Shown: piece by piece, positions 12,336 through 15,451 of the stretch
Numbering within the stretch: the first letter of the stretch is position 1
Layout of the letters: the number at the start of each line of letters is the position of its first letter
Source: an uncultured Lachnospiraceae bacterium
GTDB taxonomy: Bacteria; Bacillota; Clostridia; Lachnospirales; Lachnospiraceae
NCBI GenBank assembly: GCA_949051815.1
Contig: CARQVR010000074.1
Coordinates: forward strand, 1 to 15,451
DNA: 15,451 bases
Direction of reading: 5' to 3'
Program-made: the position numbers and the translations under genes
Notes under the pieces: generated by a model
Databases searched by the model: none
Seen by the model: only the letters and a program-made list of their open reading frames with translations
What the model was told of the DNA's origin: nothing

Positions 12336-13721
12336 TTAGTGGTGCCGTATCACTTCAAACCGCTCCAGCTCCACGCTCTCATGGTCTCTGATTCCCGCCT
12401 TCTGTTTCGCTATGGCAATCTGCTGCTCTACCGTGTCCACGCCCTCCAGATTGGGCAGCAGCAGCCCGCGCTTTCCGCCCCTTGTCACGATGACGCCGTA
12501 CCGGGCCACATCCAGCTCCTCCGGCGAAGAAATCTTCTCCGTCTCCCCCAGCACATCAACGCTGATGGTCAGACGCGCCACCTCCCATGCCTCCACGGGA
12601 GAAAATCTCGGATCCTCCGAACAGGCGCTGACCGCATTGCGCATGATTTCTTCCGCCAGAGATCCTCTCACCGCCTGAATCGTTCCGATACAGCCTCTCA
12701 GCCTTCCGTCCTCTTTCAGGGACACAAACGCACCCGCCCTGCTTTGGTACAATTCCTCCGGCAGTCCCTTTGGCATTTCTGGAAAATTCCCTGTTCCCAC
12801 AAACGCCTCGATGGTGTACCTTGCCAGCCTGACATAAGCGTCTTCCCGCTCCCGCCTTGCAAAAATCTCCTGCCGTTCCTTCTCTTCATACTGCTCCAGA
12901 AAATTCCGTGTCCCGTCATCGCCACAGGGACGATAAGTGCAGACACCATACCCCACCCCGAAAGGTCCCTCATAGGAAAGCCGCTCCGCCTCCACACCGG
13001 TCCTGTCAAACGCACCTGCCAGAATGGTAAAGGCGCGATGCCCGCACTCCGCCGCCTTCTCGCAGAAATCTTCCGAAAATGCAAGCAGTTCCCCGAAAGC
13101 GCCCCGGCCCATCACATCCATGATCCGCGCATCATAGACAGGCCCTTCCTCCTGATAGCCGTAAGGCCCGTCCTCCTTCAGCTTGTGGGACAAGTCACCG
13201 CTGGCAATCACGACCGTACTCCGCCCAAGAGACTGCGCCACCGCCCTGATGCACTGTCCCAGCCGGTAATGAGCCGTCAGCGGAAGACCCGACAGGCCGA
13301 CCCTTACCAGGCGATATCCCGTCCAACGCTGATTCACGAAATACAAGGGCACCATGGTACCATGATCCAGCTTTTTCTCCCGTTCTCCCAACGTCCCCGC
13401 CGGTAAACCGGCCTCCTCCGCAGCCTCACACAGCGCACGGACAAATTCCGTATCATAGGAGACCTCCATAGCAGTCTGTCCGGCGCGAAACTGCCCGAAA
13501 TCTCCCCTTGCGCCCTGTCCCGGGGAGATATGGAAGTAGTCTGCATACATAGTCTGGTGCGGGGAAAGGAGCACGATCGTCTCCGGCTGCAAACGGCCGG
13601 TCAGCTCCGCCGCCCTTTTGTATGCATCAATTGTCCTCTGAATTTTCTTCTCCTCACCGCCGCCCACATCAGGTATGATAAGCGGCGGGTGCGGCACCAT
13701 GAATCCTGCCGAAATTCCCAT
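12336..13721 (-). CDS. amrA: AmmeMemoRadiSam fusion: LigB-like dioxygenase-fold domain plus AMMECR1 domain
   Basis: A 461-residue two-domain protein. The N-terminal part (about 1-265) is a class III extradiol dioxygenase (LigB)-like domain with VPHPPLIIP (H11), LLSPHQ (H55), LDHGTMVPLYF (H120) and ASGDLSHKL (H179), conserved histidines that would hold a metal. The C-terminal part (about 285-461) is an AMMECR1 domain with its hallmark LRGCIG (341-346) and the later DPRFSPV and GVIV-RGGKRGLLLP. AGGAGG sits 6 bases before the ATG. Fusion of these domains is known in clostridia. The gene precedes the radical SAM gene on the same strand, so the whole system is encoded by two genes here. Its biochemical role is not established; a redox or modification pathway is inferred from the partners. 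Confidence 0.92.
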   Translation of the reverse strand: MGISAGFMVPHPPLIIPDVGGGEEKKIQRTIDAYKRAAELTGRLQPETIVLLSPHQTMYADYFHISPGQGARGDFGQFRAGQTAMEVSYDTEFVRALCEAAEEAGLPAGTLGEREKKLDHGTMVPLYFVNQRWTGYRLVRVGLSGLPLTAHYRLGQCIRAVAQSLGRSTVVIASGDLSHKLKEDGPYGYQEEGPVYDARIMDVMGRGAFGELLAFSEDFCEKAAECGHRAFTILAGAFDRTGVEAERLSYEGPFGVGYGVCTYRPCGDDGTRNFLEQYEEKERQEIFARREREDAYVRLARYTIEAFVGTGNFPEMPKGLPEELYQSRAGAFVSLKEDGRLRGCIGTIQAVRGSLAEEIMRNAVSACSEDPRFSPVEAWEVARLTISVDVLGETEKISSPEELDVARYGVIVTRGGKRGLLLPNLEGVDTVEQQIAIAKQKAGIRDHESVELERFEVIRHH

Positions 13722-13834
13722 GATGATCCTCCTGTTTGTTTACAGCATCCGCACCGTCTGCGGCTGCCTGTCACTTTCACTTTTGGGAAAACGGATATTT
13801 AAGAAGTAAGTTCTGTTTCCCATTATATTTTCAC

Positions 13835-14218
13835 TCAGCATAAAGCGGGCATAAACCTGGCAAACAGATACAGCCCCTCCTGATCCGCCGTAACTTCATG
13901 CGGTACGCCTGCCTGCATGATGGAGATTGTTCCAGCCTCATACGGTATGGCGCTGCCTGCATTTACACATCTTCCGCTTCCTTTTATCACCTCATGCGTT
14001 TCCAATTGGGTTTCGTGAATATGATTTCCAATACTGCAGCCGGGTGCAATCCGTACCAAATGATAGCTGAATTTCCCATCCGTATCTTTCGCTGTAATGA
14101 TATGCTTCAACTCCACCCCTTCAAATGCCGGATGCTTTGACCATGCAATCTCTCCGAAATCAGTCTCCTTTTCCGGCAAAATCAATTTCCCGTTGTTAAA
14201 CAATTCAAATGTATCCAT
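13835..14218 (-). CDS. Cupin-domain protein
   Basis: A 127-residue single-domain cupin. The metal site can be read as H66-I-H68, followed by E73 or E76 in GNHIHETQLETHEV, with H107 in GVPHEV. PYEAGTISIMQAGVPHEV is the typical second cupin motif. GGAGG lies 7 bases before the ATG. It is 84 bases downstream of an AraC-family gene on the same strand, whose own N-terminus is a cupin; the pair may sense and act on the same small molecule. A perfect TATAAT with an overlapping inverted repeat in the 84-base gap suggests the cupin gene has its own regulated promoter. The substrate is unknown. Confidence 0.85.
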   Translation of the reverse strand: MDTFELFNNGKLILPEKETDFGEIAWSKHPAFEGVELKHIITAKDTDGKFSYHLVRIAPGCSIGNHIHETQLETHEVIKGSGRCVNAGSAIPYEAGTISIMQAGVPHEVTADQEGLYLFARFMPALC

Positions 14219-14255
14219 TCTGACACCTCCGATAAAATGTGTGTTTTTTCTTACA

Positions 14256-14276
14256 CTCAGATTATATGAATCAGAG
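14256..14276. promoter_or_regulatory. -10 box with overlapping inverted repeat before the cupin gene
   Basis: A minus-strand TATAAT (14261-14266) lies inside CTCTGATT-CATAT-AATCTGAG, arms of 8 bp with one mismatch. No -35 box stands at the usual distance, as is common for activator-dependent promoters. The neighbouring AraC-type protein is the obvious candidate regulator. Confidence 0.5.
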
Positions 14277-14302
14277 GCTGCCGCGTCTTGTAAAAAATTG
14301 TC

Positions 14303-15049
14303 CTATACGGACTGCCGTATCACGCTCTTTGCGTCAACATACTCCGATGGGGAAATCCCGACAATTTTCAGAAAAGTTTTATCAAAATGGCTCTGGTCAT
14401 AAAATCCCATTTCCGCTGCGACCCCGCAGATTGCCCGTTCCGCATCCAGAAGGCGCTGCGCTTTCCGTATACGGTTCTGAATACAAAACTGGTGCGGCGT
14501 CAATCCCACGCTCCTTTTGAATTTCTTTATGAGATAATATTTGCTGACAAAAATATCCGCCGCCAGTGTTTCTATCGTCAACTCACATTCCGGATGGCTG
14601 GCAATCTTATCGGCAAGAAATTTTATACTCGTATCCATCTCTTTCCGGCCCTTATCCTGAATGCGAAAAACTGCCCGCATTGAAGCCAGCAGTTTTTCTT
14701 CCTGGACTTTCCCGAAAATCCCCTGCCCGACTGCATCAACTGACACCTCCCTGACAATGCCCTCTGCTGTCTCAAAATCCGTCCCTGTGACCAAAGCCGT
14801 CCCTACGCACATAGACAGCAGACGCGCTTCCCTTTTCAGACACACCGAATGTACGGCATACGGAGGAATGACAAACACATCCCCTTCATGACACACTAAT
14901 TTCCTGCTTTCCAGATCAACGGTAACCGCTCCCCGCATGACTACCGATATGACATAATGGCCTGCATGGTTATGCGCATCAAAACGCTTATCCATATTTT
15001 CTGATACCACGAACTCTATCGGATATTTTTCACACTGATAATACCTCAT
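14303..15049 (-). CDS. AraC-family transcriptional regulator with N-terminal cupin domain
   Basis: A 248-residue regulator. The N-terminal sensor is cupin-like (FDAHNHAGHYVISVVMRG, then CHEGDVFVIPPYAVHSV). The C-terminal 100 residues carry the two AraC helix-turn-helix motifs: LTIETLAADIFVSKYYLIKKFKRSVGLTPHQF, then the signature AAEMGFYDQSHFDKTFLKIVGISPSEY. The frame is open to an ATG at 15067, but the ATG at 15049 has GGAG 5 bases ahead and is preferred. A good promoter lies at 15090-15118. It is followed by the cupin gene, its likely target. The effector is unknown. Confidence 0.88.
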   Translation of the reverse strand: MRYYQCEKYPIEFVVSENMDKRFDAHNHAGHYVISVVMRGAVTVDLESRKLVCHEGDVFVIPPYAVHSVCLKREARLLSMCVGTALVTGTDFETAEGIVREVSVDAVGQGIFGKVQEEKLLASMRAVFRIQDKGRKEMDTSIKFLADKIASHPECELTIETLAADIFVSKYYLIKKFKRSVGLTPHQFCIQNRIRKAQRLLDAERAICGVAAEMGFYDQSHFDKTFLKIVGISPSEYVDAKSVIRQSV

Positions 15050-15089
15050 GCCGTCTCCGCACCTCATTTACTTACCTGTTTACATTGCC

Positions 15090-15118
15090 ATTATACTATT
15101 TCCACTACAGAATGACAA
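15090..15118 (-). promoter_or_regulatory. Promoter of the AraC-family gene
   Basis: Minus-strand TTGTCA (15113-15118), 17-base spacer, perfect TATAAT (15090-15095), about 40 bases upstream of the chosen start codon. Confidence 0.65.
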
Positions 15119-15145
15119 TTCAATATACCGCTCCGCTCTTTGAAA

Positions 15146-15174
15146 TTGCCTTTCGTAATTGTGTATGGTACAAT
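15146..15174 (+). promoter_or_regulatory. Promoter of the divergent lipoprotein gene
   Basis: TTGCCT (15146-15151), 17-base spacer, TACAAT (15169-15174), followed by an AT-rich leader of about 60 bases. It is divergent from the AraC gene promoter, with 28 bases between the two -35 boxes. Confidence 0.55.
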
Positions 15175-15243
15175 TTTTTTATTGTTACTGAAAATGAGGT
15201 AAAGAATAAAGCAATCCTGTTAAAATGTTTAAGGAGATCAGCC

Positions 15244-15451
15244 ATGAAAAAATTATTATTTATTTTATTGATTGCGTTTGGTGCCACAGGAATATATGGC
15301 TGCAGTCAAAAAGAGGATTTCAGTAACGTTGAAGAAAAAAAACAATTTACTGAAATTATTACAGCTTCCGGTGAGATGATTGGTATCATTGACAACAATA
15401 AAGAAATAGAAAGGTTCGTAAAACAACTGGATATTGAATCCTGGAATGATA
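15244..15451 (+). CDS. Small lipoprotein, 5' part only
   Basis: The first 69 codons are in the window; the 3' end is cut off. MKKLLFILLIAFGATGIYGC is a lipoprotein signal peptide, with the lipid-modified Cys at 20. The visible remainder (ITASGEMIGIIDNN, then IERFVKQLDIESW) is charged and soluble; I do not recognise the family. AAGGAG lies 7-8 bases before the ATG and a promoter is visible upstream. The gene is divergent from the AraC-family regulator. A+T content is higher than in the flanking minus-strand genes. Confidence 0.8.
   Translation, partial: MKKLLFILLIAFGATGIYGCSQKEDFSNVEEKKQFTEIITASGEMIGIIDNNKEIERFVKQLDIESWND

Noticed and set aside
12270..13406. Long plus-strand open frame of 378 codons opposite the AmmeMemoRadiSam fusion gene
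   Set aside because: It is antisense to a gene with clear domain motifs, its product is Arg/His/Pro/Leu-rich low-complexity sequence typical of a shadow frame, and no ribosome binding site precedes it.
13722..13834. Terminator between the cupin gene and the AmmeMemoRadiSam fusion gene
   Set aside because: GGGAAA and TTTCCC could pair across a 25-base loop, but the stem is weak and there is no proper T-tract.
1..15451. CRISPR arrays, tRNA or rRNA genes, insertion sequences, integrases and phage structural genes
   Set aside because: None was seen on either strand. The only repeats are the tandem gene copies, short palindromes and hairpins listed above.

Overview
The window looks like a chromosomal segment of a gut-type Clostridia, most likely Lachnospiraceae. 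The reasons are strong GGAGG ribosome binding sites, roughly half G+C coding DNA with AT-rich spacers, a fused AmmeMemoRadiSam gene next to its radical SAM partner, and lipoproteins with CxxC repeats. The taxon is inferred; no rRNA or other marker gene is present. Most genes lie on the minus strand.

Layout. Positions 1-1836 (minus) hold a MotA/TolQ-like channel gene overlapping an OmpA/MotB-like gene cut by the window edge. The pair resembles ZorA/ZorB of Zorya anti-phage systems; any effector genes would lie beyond position 1. Upstream on the same strand, 1963-3170 holds two almost identical tandem genes of an unrecognised family whose proteins begin with an NGIG motif, behind an ECF-sigma-like promoter at 3242-3270. 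A third NGIG gene (10613-11263) has a closely similar promoter (11357-11385). Positions 3309-5550 hold a tocopherol-cyclase-like gene and an FAD/Rieske oxidoreductase gene, apparently one operon.

Positions 5783-6445 encode a polytopic membrane protein with two TGAAC-NN-GTTCA operators at its promoter. A third such operator lies 4 kb away at the promoter of a TetR gene (9920-10468), so the TetR protein probably controls both. Between them sits an AT-rich block that looks inserted: an AAA/ABC-type ATPase plus small TOPRIM-like protein pair (6697-8340, plus strand, candidate OLD/PARIS/RloAB-like defence module), a lipoprotein with HxW/CxxC repeats (8394-9530), and a small XRE-type regulator gene that appears frameshifted just after its start codon (9661-9923).

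Positions 11372-13721 hold the AmmeMemoRadiSam genes: the radical SAM enzyme and a LigB-like/AMMECR1 fusion, separated by two strong hairpins. Positions 13835-15049 hold a cupin gene and an AraC-family regulator gene. A divergent lipoprotein gene begins at 15244 and leaves the window.

The two candidate defence modules, the tandem duplication and the shared ECF-type promoter are the most noteworthy features. Everything was read by eye; no alignment or database search was possible.
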